From positions 248,001-312,000 of the forward strand of contig JARGSG010000051.1 in the NCBI GenBank assembly GCA_030374805.1: a stretch of 64,000 nucleotides of DNA, given 5' to 3'. This DNA comes from Gracilaria gracilis. Lineage: Eukaryota; Rhodophyta; Florideophyceae; Gracilariales; Gracilariaceae. Positions 1-11,984 of this stretch are shown piece after piece; positions within the stretch are counted from its first letter, which is position 1; each line of letters begins with the position of its first letter. The notes beneath the pieces were generated by a model. That model saw only the letters and a list, made by a program, of their open reading frames with translations. It made no database searches and was not told where the DNA came from. Position numbers and translations under genes: made by a program.

Positions 1-1190
1 ATCTCGCTCTCGCCCGAGCTTGGATCTCCAGTTCTCAGTCATGCACAAATCACAGTGCGGAGACATTTAGAGTTGGAAAGTGTGTAACTGCTTCGGAACA
101 TATTTTGGTTGGGTCGCGAGTTTCTGTGACCTTTTTCTCCGTTCACTTGAGTATCATAAGTTTGTGACCAAGGTGAAGTACGTGTTGAGAGATCGGGAGC
201 CTTTGGGGTCGGCTACTGGTGCCCATGCCGGGCTTATTTCCGGTGGTGGTGATTTGTCTGCGGCATTCTGAGCTGCCGGTATAACTCTCTCAGTGGTGTT
301 TGCAAACGCCTCAGAAATGGGATAGGCGTTGAGAGACATTTAGTCTCACAATTTGACCTGCTGTTGCGTTCGATGGCATGCGCCAACGGCGAAGGTTTTG
401 ATTTGTAATTGTTCGTCAACATGGAGTAGTGTGGCGCCAAAACACATGTTGCGCTGGCCAAGGTAACTCTAATTAAAGAAATAGGTTGCAAATGCTGTAC
501 ACAAAATAGTGTGGTTCACAGTAATTATGTGGTCAAACTACTCAAACAGGGACACAATTTGCCGTGACCACCAGTAGTTGGCAGTAATACGTTACAAATT
601 TGGCACCGAACGGTGAAGGAATCAATTGTGTTAGTGGGTAAGAGAGCTATCTATCACCGACGCCCTTAACTGCATTCTGAAAAGAGTTTGAGTGAGCTTT
701 TTCACTTTTTAAAAACGTTGAGGTAGTCTTGCATCCCCTAAGGAACAAAATTGTATACCTACTAAGAATATCCTCAGCGGGGGAACAAGAAACAAAATAC
801 GTATTTCGCTGCCAGTGGACATCTTCATTTCCTGAAAAATAACAGTACGTATTTGAAGAAGTACCAACTTGATGCACAACTCAGGCATTTTATCCTCAGA
901 ATCTGGACCTGTCCAAACACCAAGAAGCAAAAGACTTTCTAAGAGTGTGCCTCTCAAAGGCTAGTCACAAAATTTCGCCGGTCAAAACCGAAAACCCAAC
1001 TCCAGAATGACCAACGTAAAGTACACCTTTCTTGAAACTGACAATAAAGTCCACAACAAAACGTTTGTCAAATATACAAGGGTTTGGTGCTTTATTTTCG
1101 ACGTTATATACCTATTGAAAATGTAGATGACGTCAGTAGAAGCTATCGTGTTGTCTTGGTAAAATCAATAGTCGTAACCACCTCTTTTTT
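1..1190. other. No recognisable gene
   Basis: Only short open frames are present on either strand. None has a recognisable domain, a signal peptide or a convincing start context. Composition is near-even with a slight AT excess. A fragment of a larger gene cut by the window edge cannot be excluded in the first 300 bases. Confidence 0.5.
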
Positions 1191-1197
1191 AACGGGC

Positions 1198-1216
1198 CAC
1201 GTGGTGTGTTCACGTG
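1198..1216. promoter_or_regulatory. Two adjacent CACGTG (E-box/G-box) palindromes
   Basis: CACGTG occurs at 1198-1203 and again at 1211-1216, directly before a GC-rich stretch (about 1250-2150). The hexamer is the core site of bHLH/bZIP factors in many eukaryotes. A similar but larger cluster lies upstream of the AA15-like gene at 33,849-34,061. No gene is recognised downstream here, so a promoter role is inference only. Confidence 0.3.
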
Positions 1217-4200
1217 GCCACGAGCACAGTGTCCGAACCTTCCAATCAGCACGCAAATTAAAAGGCGGCGGAAGATCGCAACCGTCTGACTTTTTTAGAG
1301 TCCAGCGGGGACCTGCTCACAAAAACATCGCTCTACGTATCTCTCCTATCGACGACTGCAACGCTTCTCCAGCATGGTCGACCAGAGTTTCTCTTGCATC
1401 GCCGTCTCTCGCGCTCCGGCTGTGCCGCAGTCCGCTTCCCTCCAACAGTGCCGTCCAAGACCCCGCCCTACTCCAGCGCTACATTTGGTCACGCGTTACA
1501 AAGAGCGACACTTACTGTAGCGACCTTTCCTGGCCTCCATATGTAGCTTTATTTAAACGCCGCGGCACGTCGCGCTTTTTCGCCACTTCCTCCTTCAAGT
1601 ACCACCACAAGAGGCACTCCTCCCGCACCGGCTCGACGCCAATTTTAGCCAGGCTCACCTGTGTGGCTGCCACCCGAACTGATCCTGCTCAGGGGTCCGC
1701 CATTGTCGCCTGGCCCTCCTTCGGAGCTTCACACAGCACTGCCTTCGCAACGTAGCTGGGTTGGGTTGCCGGCCTCGGCCGGCTCGCCAAATGGGAGACA
1801 CCGCCTCTCCAGCGCTACGCGACCGGTCGCTTCTCTTCTCTCGTTCGGTCCACTCCCGCCACGTCCATTCTCCCCTTCCGTTCCCTATAGACACGTCACC
1901 TCTACCACTCCACCAAAACAGCCGCTCTCTCTGTCTCTTTAACCTGACCCGCACGTCGGCCGCGGTGCCTCTCTTGAAATACCGAACCGGCTCCGATGAC
2001 ACTGTGACGCCGCCAACCTGGGCGTTCCGCACTCACCGCGAACCCCCCTTCTTCGCTTCCAGTCACTGCTTCCTACGCCACAACCTTCGGTGAGCATAAT
2101 AGCTTCCGAGATCCACCTTCCACCGCCTATAATGGGGGCGGCTTCCTGGTACACAACGGAACTGGATTACCTTCCTGGGCCATAACTGCAGGCTGAGCTG
2201 GTGAGTCTCACTGGCCCACAGGAAGCTCCGTGGATTCGGTAATTTGACGGACGGGAAGCTGCTCCTGTCAATTAGGGGCCTCTATTGCCTCCCTCTCCGA
2301 GGAAGTAGGCAGTTCGAGAGAGTAGACAGCTCCCAAGTCGAGTACCAGCAGGAAATCAACTGTGGGTTTCTAACAATTCGTGTGATTTGATATCACTCCA
2401 AATAACTCGCTCTGCTGGGGTGCTCTATCAACCCACGAGGACGGGATTTCTCATCGTCCGGCCCAGGCTGCCCACGAACCTAAAGCATAACGGAGAAAAC
2501 CACCGTGCTCGTACAATGTAAGAGACTAGAAAGAGTATATAAGGGATAACAAACCTATTTGTCAGTAACCTCTTCTGCACGTTTCGTAGTTGTAAAACGC
2601 ATATCGTTCTGACGCACGCAGAACTTGACAGGCCGAAGCAAATCATGCCTCACCGGTAGAAAGTTTGAATGGAGTCAAAGGTCCTACATTTAGGAGTAAA
2701 GGGCGGTAGAGCCTCCGCGGGCTGTTGTATCTTTCTCGCTTTATGATGAGCTTAAAAAGGTTTGGAGAAGCTCGTTTAGAGCCTCACCAAGCTCATGAAT
2801 ATTTTGTGATTTGAGAGAGAGTTAAGGTCATTCGTGAAGAAGAGAACGGAGAATAATGTTTGTGAAACGCTGCAACGCTGAGACAAAACGACTATGGCAC
2901 AAGACTGAATAAAGATTGAATTTTCGAGCGAGTGTTATTGGAGCATTGGAGGACTAATTTGTAGTCCTTATTCTCCTCAGCTTAGCATTTCAATTGAGCG
3001 TATAAGCACAAAGTGCTCTCGTACACATTAAATTCACATTCTAAAAACAAACGGGTGCCACCTAGTTTAACTCATTTCTGAACACCCTCTACAAAGTAAA
3101 GTAGTTCAAAAATGTGTGCTCTCTGCACGATAGGCGTTCAGAATGAAGTAAAAAGGTCAAATATTGACTAAAATCGCCAGACACTTGCAGCACGTTGGCC
3201 CCAGTTGAAACGGATTCCGACAAATGCTGTTTGTCTTTGAAATAAATAGGGATTGTTTTTTAATCCAATCCTCAATACGAAACAGTTCAAAAAAGATACT
3301 GCTCTGCCTAGCTGTAATTAAAAACCCTTACCTTTGGCCATATTAATGGCGACCTAAATATGAAACGACCTCCTTCTTCGATTCTTATAGTTCCGCAGTT
3401 TGTACGACCATAAGCAGAGAACCTCATCTCCGCGAACACTCTCTGTGGCCCTGTCATTTGTCAAGAATAAACCAAATCTATTTCATCTTCCTCAGCCTTT
3501 GAAGCCGTCTTCTTTTTATACTATTAAAAATGCCCGAATAACAAAATTCGGTATATGCTGTGTCCTGTTAACGCACCGAAAGACAAAAGAAGTATCATGG
3601 TTCTGAGTTCAGCATGCCTTCGAGCCCATACCTTGTGGCAGCGAATGCTAGTCAGCCTTTGTAATACCAAGCAGCACGCCTTTCCTCCTTAGTGAAGCTT
3701 TTGATATTCTGGTGTCCAGACGACCTGTTTTGCTATGAGTTTGGGAGGATACTGCTGTACGGGCCCTGATTGCATGTGTATGTGAAGACGGAATTCTTTG
3801 GTGGATTCATTGTTAAATCTTTTGGATTCCGCTATATGCCACGTGAGCACTTAAAGGTGCTGCAGCCTTAGTATTCTCTAAGTAATCTTTAATTTCTTTT
3901 TAGTTAAGTGGATGGCCAGCTAGTACTTGGGAAAGAGTCATGTGAAGCTGAACCGAAAATATTAGGCCGTCGACTGCGTGACACAGAGGTAAAACAACAA
4001 CAACCTGCCCTCATCAATCTCCGCAAAAAAGTATTTTTCGACCAAGTGTCGTGAGTTCCATCTCCTCTGGATCCCTGACGGTCTCCTGGGTGAGAACGTT
4101 TTTGAAGACGACCTATATCTCTCTCAAATGCTCTCGTGTTGTCTTTTGAACCCGCTTTACTTGTGGTTGTCCACATTTACTCCGCACTTCCTCACCGAGC

Positions 4201-5099
4201 CAATTATCGTACGTTGGCCACCGGGGACTGGATTTACTTGATCAATAAGTAGATTTAGACCCAGTATTCCGCAAGGCTACGCCCACTTTCAGCGGTACGC
4301 TGTGTTTTTCTCCGCCCATTATCTGTCGTCCAAGTGGTCTTTGCATTCATGACTGGAATACCAAAAACACTGGTATCCTCACCTAGAACTTCGCTTATTG
4401 TGATCGTTAGATCTCGATTTTGGAAGTTCGTTGGAACTAGATGTGAAACCTTGCCGCTCTTTCTGTAATGTGTGAAGAACTGTACCTCAGTCAGGAGTTC
4501 TCTACCGCTCGCTTTACGCACCGAGTGTTTTCACACTTTTTGGTATCTATTTGCCATTTTTTTGTGAGTTTAGAAGTGTTGTAAGTTTGAACGATTGTGC
4601 GCATTCATAGTTGGATGTTTTATTTTCGAATACCAAGCTAGATTATAATTGTATGGAGTAACCAAAGGCTAATTTCATGGCCATCACCTGGAGCCAAGCC
4701 ATTTTCGGAAAGCTCGGTTCGTCCACGGCACCCTGATTGGTCACCTCAATTGAAGCTAGTAAATATCCGTATCAACAGGCGAAGATTTTATCGAGGTCAA
4801 CTAGAGCCAATGGAATAGCCTTCGAATTCCTAGCATCGGATCAGGGTTCTTTAGAAGTCCCTACTTCAGCACAGCAGTTCACCGCGTTACACACTGAACT
4901 GCTAAATGAGGTATGGCCACTCCGTGCCGAATCTGTAGCGCCTAGGTATTGTCTGGAGGAAATGGAGAGCTGAATCATTGCTACTGAATCGTCATTGGAG
5001 ACGTTAAGAAAAGAAAATGGCTCTGATAGCGCGTGGGAATGCACTAGATTAGGTTTCTGACAGTTTTCACACTGTCTAGAAGGACTTGAATCCGCCAAA
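1217..5099. other. GC-rich stretch, then non-coding DNA
   Basis: About 1250-2150 is GC-rich. Its longest open frame (1084-1755, plus, about 223 codons) is full of Arg and Ser with no domain and looks like composition-driven openness. From 2160 to 5100 I see no gene. A few 80-90 codon frames at 3,900-4,520 on the minus strand are not recognised. One of them reads GEDT near its middle, as does a gypsy stretch around 18,400, but this is too little to call homology. Confidence 0.4.
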
Positions 5100-7384
5100 G
5101 AATGCCTAAAGTGCTGAAGAAGTCTAGTAGCGATCCTGGTCGGAGCGGTTTACTTAATTTCGAAACCTTTATGCCCTGGAACTATATAGAACACAGAAAC
5201 CCCCGTACTGGACTTCTAAAGTATAATAAGTATCGGAAATACCAAACATACAGTAGAAAGTACCAAGAATACTTTGCAAACCTCCCTGACTGAGTATGTG
5301 GTTTCAAAATAAATATCATTCGTCGAATGTAGTTCTGATTTTGGAACTGAACCGACCTTACCGTGCACTAAATGCGTGGTTTCATATCCTTCGTTAGGGT
5401 GTTTTTTCACCAGCAGCAAAAGATATGGTGACAGGATTGCAATCACCAACGTTTCAGAGGACGTCGACCTCTGGTGAGGGACGCATGCACGTAGGGCATC
5501 ATCTCCTGCATTCTCGGCCTCGACCAGCTCCAGATAAGATATCTTTGGCTTATCCTCCTGACGGCGGGTGACGAGTTTCTTGATGGCGAAACAAGCCAAT
5601 CAATGAACATCGTGCAACGTTACCCGGGGTAGAAATTAAAAGAGCGGTGGAAAGCCTTATTGAGGCGCAACGAAAAATTTCTTTTAATATCTTGAAGAAG
5701 TGGACTAGTTACTTGCAGAGCGATGATAGCAGACTGAATGGCATAAATCGTCGCATAAGATCTTTATAGGCATTGGACAGCTTCCGGCCCGCATGTCACC
5801 CCTCCTTTGGAGGGCCTTTGTGAAACTCTTCAAGAGTTCAAATGTTCTTATGCCGCTATCCCTATGAAGTACGGAGTAGGATATACGTCTTTCCTTACCT
5901 CATTACGGAGATATCTGCTTCCGCCACAAAGCAAGAAAGAAAACTGAGTACCAGTATTGGATCTTTTTCGGAGAGGTTCTGGTTTCGCATGAAGAGTTGC
6001 ATCCGCTTGATGCAATTCTTCACCATACCCATCTGACGGGGCGTGCAATCCAAATAAGAATCTTCCAACAGATAGTATCACTACGACACCATCTTATGAA
6101 ACATGGGATTCGTTGGTTTCAATTCCCGCGGGTTGGAAGAACTTATTCCTTTCAAAAGAAACCGCAGGACAACCTGTGTAGCTAGCGACCGCTTAGAGTG
6201 TGAAGAGCGCCCACGAAAATCATCCTGCAACCCCGAGTCTGACGAAGTGGAGGACTCCGAGTTACCCGGGTTTTAACCCGAAGAAGTCGAGGAATCAAAA
6301 CCGTCGTTGTGAAGATTGGACTTCCGCCTGCGTCGGGTTTTTCCCTTGCCAAAGTGCTGTTCGCTTTGTGACACAACAACATCCGGGGTGGTATAGTCCA
6401 CCAAAATGGTGTCTCTGAACCTCCAAACCCTAAGGGGTAAGGTGATATAACATTGATGCAGGTGAGACGGTCACTTTATATCCCTTTTATTTTTGCAAAC
6501 GGACGTCATTTGTGGCATTTTATGCGAATCTTTGGTCCATCACAAGAACTTCAAATTGAATATCTTGTGACTATCTGAAATCTTTGGATGTTCAACTGAT
6601 GTCGTGAAATTTGTTTTTCACAAAACTACTGCAAGCCGATGTCGGAGGGATATCCATTAGATATTCCACAGCCTACACTACAGATGTGCTAGTGACTTGC
6701 GTTCCAGGAATACATCCGAAAATCCCTCTGGATACCGATTTCTCTCTCTCGGGAACTGGAGCTAACGCGATTGAAAAGTTCTTCAAATTCTTCGACGAAG
6801 GCAGCCGGTCCACGCAAACATTCCAACATGACGTTGACGCCCGACCGTAAAATATAGATATCCTCAAGAACTCCCTTAAAAGAATTTTCCTAGACTGCCT
6901 CACGGAGGGCTCGCAATTCACATACAAGGACGTTGTGAGTAGTTGGAAAAATGCGAACCTGGTTTTCCAGGGATTTACCCTGCGCGGTGTTGGCAACCTC
7001 GTCCCAGGACTGAGTTGCCACGGTGGCGGGAGTAGGCTGGGGCGCTTGAAATGCTGCAGCCAGAGCCGGGGTCGGGCCAAATCTAGTCTTGGGGTTCGCG
7101 AAGGAAGGCAGCAGAAGACCATAGGGTTCTCTTTCCTTACTTAAAGCCTTCAAAAAGACTTTCCCGGTGACTGCTGAATTCTTACGAATCGAGATCTTCG
7201 AAATCAACTCATTATCATAAATATCCCCACAATCGGGGGATTGGCTGCGAGTAACGTCCCGCTCCACATCGGACGACTTCTAAGACACTGGGTAAACCGT
7301 TCGACAGGAATCCATGGAGACTTCGGAGACAAAGATTAACTACCCCAAAAAAGAAGAACAAAACAATAAAGCTTCCACGTATAA

Positions 7385-7397
7385 GTCGGGGACACCA
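7385..7397 (-). other. Primer-binding site of GypA-3
   Basis: On the minus strand this reads TGGTGTCCCCGAC, beginning with the TGG that pairs with a tRNA CCA end. It lies three bases from the LTR edge (TGTAGTGCAA on the plus strand at 7,401). The identity of the primer tRNA was not determined. It resembles the GypB site at 27,021-27,033, which fits related gypsy families. Confidence 0.5.
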
Positions 7398-7400
7398 CTT

Positions 7401-8050
7401 TGTAGTGCAATGCCTGTCGACAGAAAACACCACGAAGATGCTGGAGTCTTTCTCTCTGTAAGTGTAGCAGAGCGAAAAAAAGCCTCCTCCAAAAGACACA
7501 AATGAGCCCGAGCGTAAGTGACAGGCATGCCCTTACGCCCAGCAAGCAAAATCCATAGAGACTTCAAGAATCGACAAACGTATATGCAGTCCCCCAAGGC
7601 GGTAGGAAATCCACGGAGTCGCAAGTGGCGACCAATTGTCATCACGGGCCACGAGTGGCAAATGTATCACCAACCAGAAAGGAGGAAAGGGGCCAAAGTC
7701 ACGAGAGTGAGTTCACAAAAGATAAAAGCCCGTAGAAACCGTATAAAATGCGAACACGAAAACATTCGGTGAACATTCCCAATATTGGGTTCGTTTGAAG
7801 AACTCAGAATGGGTATACATACGCCGTTGGCAACGGCGTTTGCCTCCAAAACAAGTAGATCACGGCCGAAGGCGCAGACGTCCAGAGCCAACCTTGGTTG
7901 GAAAGATTTACGAAGCTTAGGGGATTCGGTGCCTTTGCAATATAGAGTGCACAGAAACCCTCATATTGGGCGGCTAAAATATAAGAGGTATCTAGAATAC
8001 CCAAAATACTGCAGAAAATTCCACCAATGCTGTCCCCCATTTTTGAATCC
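7401..8050 (-). repeat. 5' LTR of GypA-3 (outer end uncertain)
   Basis: The inner edge TGTAGTGCAA matches the LTR edge of GypA-2 (TGTAGTGCAACG at 38,827) and GypA-1 (10,848). About 480 bases in, a CAACC(C/T)TGGTTGG block matches 11,317 and 46,532 in the other copies. The outer end could lie as far as about 8,445 but is too diverged to place. This is a fossil repeat. Confidence 0.5.
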
Positions 8051-10847
8051 GCATTTTGCACGTGTTTAGCATCCATAGTTCCCACCATATGGAATCATAT
8101 AGATAAAATACCGAGAATTCAAAAAATAAGAAAGGTTCAAGATATTCTCTTGTGTTGTAAAGCAGCTCGGCTGCAACCAAAAACTATGCAAGTTTTTATG
8201 TGGACGAGTGTCTAGAGAGCGCAAGACGGCACTAGGTAGAAGTTGGGATAAGGGTACCGAAGGGGGCGTGGAAGCATCAACCACTGGGGGTGCGAGGTAG
8301 CGAACAGTCTCAACCGTAACCGTTCGGTAGGTCTGGTGTTCGGTGCATAGCGCGATATTAAAGCCTGAAAGGTTCTGACTAGACCACTAAATAGACTGTA
8401 GAAACTGAGTGGTCGTAGAATTAAGGGGAAGGTGCTTTACTCTACAATGTAGTTTGAAAGAGAGCGCTACGGTCACCTTAGTTGTTGTTTGGGCTCGACT
8501 GGCAAAGTGTCCAAGTGTACTACAGTGAATTACTACTCATCTGGTGCATGTCATAATACTATTACTATTAGCTACATTATTTTCTATCGGTTGGCTCTAT
8601 TGAGCTATTTACCTAGCTGTTTCAGAGGCCCGCGTGGTTCTCCACTCACTTCTGGACCTCCTAGGCTGGTGCTGCACATCAACTATCGTTGATTCTCAGG
8701 AAAGGATCGGAATCTCTTGTCTTTTCCACTGGCTTAAGGATATTCGTTTCCTCTTAATTCTGCTTAAAAGCTCTTACAAAGGCTTCTTTCCCTTCCGGTG
8801 CAGAGTACGGACATTCACTGATGTAATTACTTTTGAATTCATAATTATCCTTATTAAAGCGAAAAAGCGCTCCCCTCTGCTGCCTGTCTCTGCCATTTTC
8901 GTTATCAGTATCATTTCCCTTACGTTTGTGTGACTTAGGCGAGTGTAGATTGATAGAATATGCGGAGGCATCTAGAATATCGTTTTTGATGCCATGAAGG
9001 TATTCATATATCTCTGTCTCTTTAGCTAGACATATAACGTAAGCTCGAAAGTCTTTTCTGTGCACGTCAGCATGAGACGCGATCCAGATTACACCGTTTA
9101 TGTTTACTTGTAGGTTTTGGGGTTACAATCTATCTTGTTTGTGCTTGAAGGCTACCCCTGGGTTCCGAGATAGTTTCGGGATATTTTTGATGTCGTGATT
9201 CATTTTGATACTTGACAACAAAATTATGTACAAGATCTTCAGCATCGCCGATAGTCAGATCCACCTTGCACGCTTTGATGATTTTCTAACAGGGATCTAC
9301 TCTAATTTTATATTTAACAGTTTTCGATCGGTCCTGCACACATTTTTAGATAATTTCATCAGTAATTTTTAATAGATTCAGCGTTAATATACTAACTTCG
9401 AACAGTGTCAGCCTGACTGTCTCTGTTACACTTATTTACCATCAAAAAAGATTTACATTAAGACCTTCCTTACTTTTCTCGGTAATTTGCTTCTCATAAA
9501 ACTTTCGTTTGCGCGCAAAGTGCGATCGAAGCTTAAAAACGTGTTCCAATTACGGAGCTTCCATCCCAGCTTCTGTTGTGTGCTGAACATTTGTTACCGC
9601 TTCTGGACTGTCTTTCCTAAGCGCCATTGCTATGTGTAGAGAACTGGGAAACCTGTTTTCTTAAAAGTTACAACTATTCAGATACGCAGAACGACGTTGC
9701 TCTTTGCACGCAAAAAAAGTAGAACAACCGGTGGATCGATCAAAAATTCTCCCTCTCTCATGGATCGACCTCGCTTTATCATAGCCAGCCTAGATTTCTC
9801 TAGTTTTTACTTCCAAACAAATGCAATATTCGAACGGCGTAGGATGTTCTGTCTACCTGCACTTTAGACTCTGATCTCTGTTGGGTGCCAGTAATCGAAG
9901 AACCGCGAGCACCTTAAAGCTTCCCTTTTGATGAAGAGATGATTGAAGTACACTTACAGGGACAATGTTCATGGGAATTTTCCGCTTAAGATGCGTCACG
10001 ATGTGCTTCAGATGAGCTGGTTTCGATATCCATTCGTAGAATTATTGCTCTCAGAGCGAAACAGTGGAGATTGCTAGATTTAAAGCACCTTTTTGTGGCG
10101 TAGTAAGCCCAAGAAGGTGAGATGCACAAACGATCGGATGTACAGATACGAAGGGGTGGTGCAAAATGTGCAGATGCATTGGTACTGCCCCGTGTACAAT
10201 TTGGTGATTCAGTGCCAGACGGACTGGCGAAACGTACAAGTTGAACACGTTTACAATTTGGAAAGCGCCAGACTGTGGCAGAGTAATTAGCCCGGACGTA
10301 CACTAGTTACCCAGGGGCCAAGACCCGATTTCTAGTTATATTACGCATCTCGCTGCCTCCCAATCGTAAATGAGGAGCATTTTCTGCCAAACGTTTTCTT
10401 CGCCAGCTTGCGCTGACAATAGGCAGCACGGTAACTAAAATAAGGTTTCCCAGACCGTTCGTACCCTTTTGCGCGTCCCTCTCAGCGCTTGGTGAGACTG
10501 ACCGTCCACTCTTTCTTCGACCACCTGGTGGTTCCGCCCCCTCTCACCGTTCAGACTCATTACATTGACAAGGTTGTACGCTTTCGCCGCTCTCGTCCTA
10601 AGAATGCTTCTGACTCTCTCCCTTCATGTGCTATACCACACTTTCCACACGGTAAATTTCAGCTTATGACGGGACAACGGCACCAAGCTCATGTGAATTG
10701 GACTATGATAATACTTCTCTTCTTAGCCCAGTGTCAAGGGGAGACTTTAGTAAAAAATGAAAATGTCCTTCAATGATCGAAGAGAGCTCCTACCGATTTC
10801 AGAGATTATCATGATCACTTTAAGTTCATTATGAAATTGACAATGGT
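8051..10847. other. No recognisable gene
   Basis: No domain-bearing frame is seen. A 103-codon minus-strand frame at 8,754-9,065 has a fairly protein-like composition (charged, with no low-complexity bias) but matches nothing I recognise and has no supporting start or splice context. The stretch up to about 8,450 may be the outer part of the GypA-3 LTR. Confidence 0.4.
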
Positions 10848-11928
10848 TGTAGCGCAACGCAGAAGCGACAGAACACCACGAAGACGTTTGAGATCTTCCC
10901 CCGTAGTATAAAAGCCAGCAGACCGAGCATCTCTCGCAAGGCACGAAGAAGTCGGATTTAAGCCGAGGCCAAGCCACCACGACGGAGCGTAGAGATTTGT
11001 GCAGAAAATCAGTTGGACACCACGTGTGTGGGTGAAGGTATCCTTCCAAGAGGCACGAGTTCACAGGAATGGGAAAAAGGAAAAAAGAATCCGCGATAAC
11101 GGGAAGTGAAGAGAAGGAAAATGTCAAAAGAGGCAAAAGGTACGGGAAACAACTGGTTTGTTTTCGTACAAGGTCGAACGCGACAAAGAGTGGTAAGAAA
11201 CTGTCACAGTTGGGTTTCTTTAGAGGACGAAGGGAGGATAAACTACCCGTAGGGTCTGGAGCCTTTCTACTTGATGGAGTCGATGACCGCTGAAGGCGAA
11301 GAAGTGTAGAGCCAACCCTGGTTTGGAGAAACTTTACTGTGCACGGCCTGGAGGTCGGCGCCGAGGTAAGTAGTGAGCTCACGCCAACAAGTAGTCAAAT
11401 GAACTAACTAAATTAGGGCAACCTCCAGTGGTAATATCCCACACGCCGTGGCGGCCATTCCACGTGCCCTATGGAACAAGTTGATACCAAAATGATATAC
11501 GGATTCATAAAACAAAATGTATATCAATCGTCACATCGGCTGTTATAGCTGTCACCCAAAGCTTGGGTATCCTTTGCACATCCAGAGATCATATCAGTTT
11601 CTCCTGAGACTTGAGGTACATCTTTGGGATATCCAAAGCTTTTTGGATATCGGCATGATATACGACAACTGTGCGATAGATACCACAGCTGATATGCCGA
11701 ATGATTTGCATTTTACAATATACATCCGCACATCTAGCGTATATCCACCGGATATCATCGTGTGTCCCTGGGGTGTACGCGGCCAACCTCATAACTCATC
11801 CGCAATCCACATGTCCTTCCCACTAAAGTGCTTTTTACTATAAATATAGTCCTACTAGAAGCAATAGAGCGACATGTCGGAATATGACTAGGTAGTCAGA
11901 AACCTCCATCAAAGGACGTTGCGCCACA
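10848..11928 (-). repeat. 3' LTR of GypA-1
   Basis: On the plus strand the LTR begins TGTAGCGCAACG and ends CGTTGCGCCACA, a 12-base inverted terminus with TG...CA ends. The same ends bound the LTR of GypA-2 (38,827 and 46,836). On the minus strand the polypurine tract AGAGAGGAAAG lies just before the LTR. It is about 300 bp longer than the GypA-2 LTR because of an extra segment at about 11,467-11,775. Confidence 0.75.
11467..11775. mobile_element. Possible MITE-like insertion in the GypA-1 LTR
   Basis: This segment of about 309 bp has no counterpart in the LTR of GypA-2, where the flanks meet directly (CCACGT...TACGTGG around 46,680-46,695). Its ends look like an imperfect inverted repeat: CCCTATGGAACAAG at the left, and the reverse complement of the right end begins CCCCAGGGACACACG. 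Near its middle is a perfect hairpin, GATATCCAAA (11,628-11,637) and TTTGGATATC (11,642-11,651). There is no coding capacity. A clear target-site duplication was not found, so a deletion in GypA-2 is the alternative. Confidence 0.35.
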
Positions 11929-11984
11929 TGCTTTCCTCTCTAGGCGGAAGTACCACCTTACGGAAGGAAACGACGGCATCAGCC

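Larger units (their letters stand above)
5100..8050 (-). mobile_element. GypA-3: old, decayed Ty3/gypsy remnant
   Basis: This is a fossil LTR retrotransposon of the same family as the copies at 10,848 and 38,827. The order on the minus strand is 5' LTR (from about 8,050 or further down to 7,401), primer-binding site (7,385-7,397), gag N-terminal part (about 7,267-6,600) and gag C-terminal part (about 6,400-5,290). The stretch 5,290-6,400 matches 19,950-21,100 of GypA-1 in protein and DNA; for example both read IP/VP-K-T/S-D/E-L followed by FET. A piece of LTR-like DNA at about 5,125-5,285 matches 7,885-8,035 at roughly three quarters of positions and may be the remains of the other LTR. The element has many breaks and is among the oldest in the window. 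Confidence 0.55.

Noticed and set aside
1084-1755. Open frame of about 223 codons on the plus strand
   Set aside because: Arg/Ser/Pro-rich composition-driven frame in a GC-rich stretch, overlapped by equally open frames in other phases and on the other strand; no domain or signal.
3904-4521. Two minus-strand frames of about 90 codons
   Set aside because: Possible faint likeness to a gypsy stretch near 18,400 but too short and diverged to call.
8754-9065. 103-codon minus-strand frame with protein-like composition
   Set aside because: No homologue or motif recognised, no neighbouring exon, and an opposite-strand frame of similar length overlaps it.
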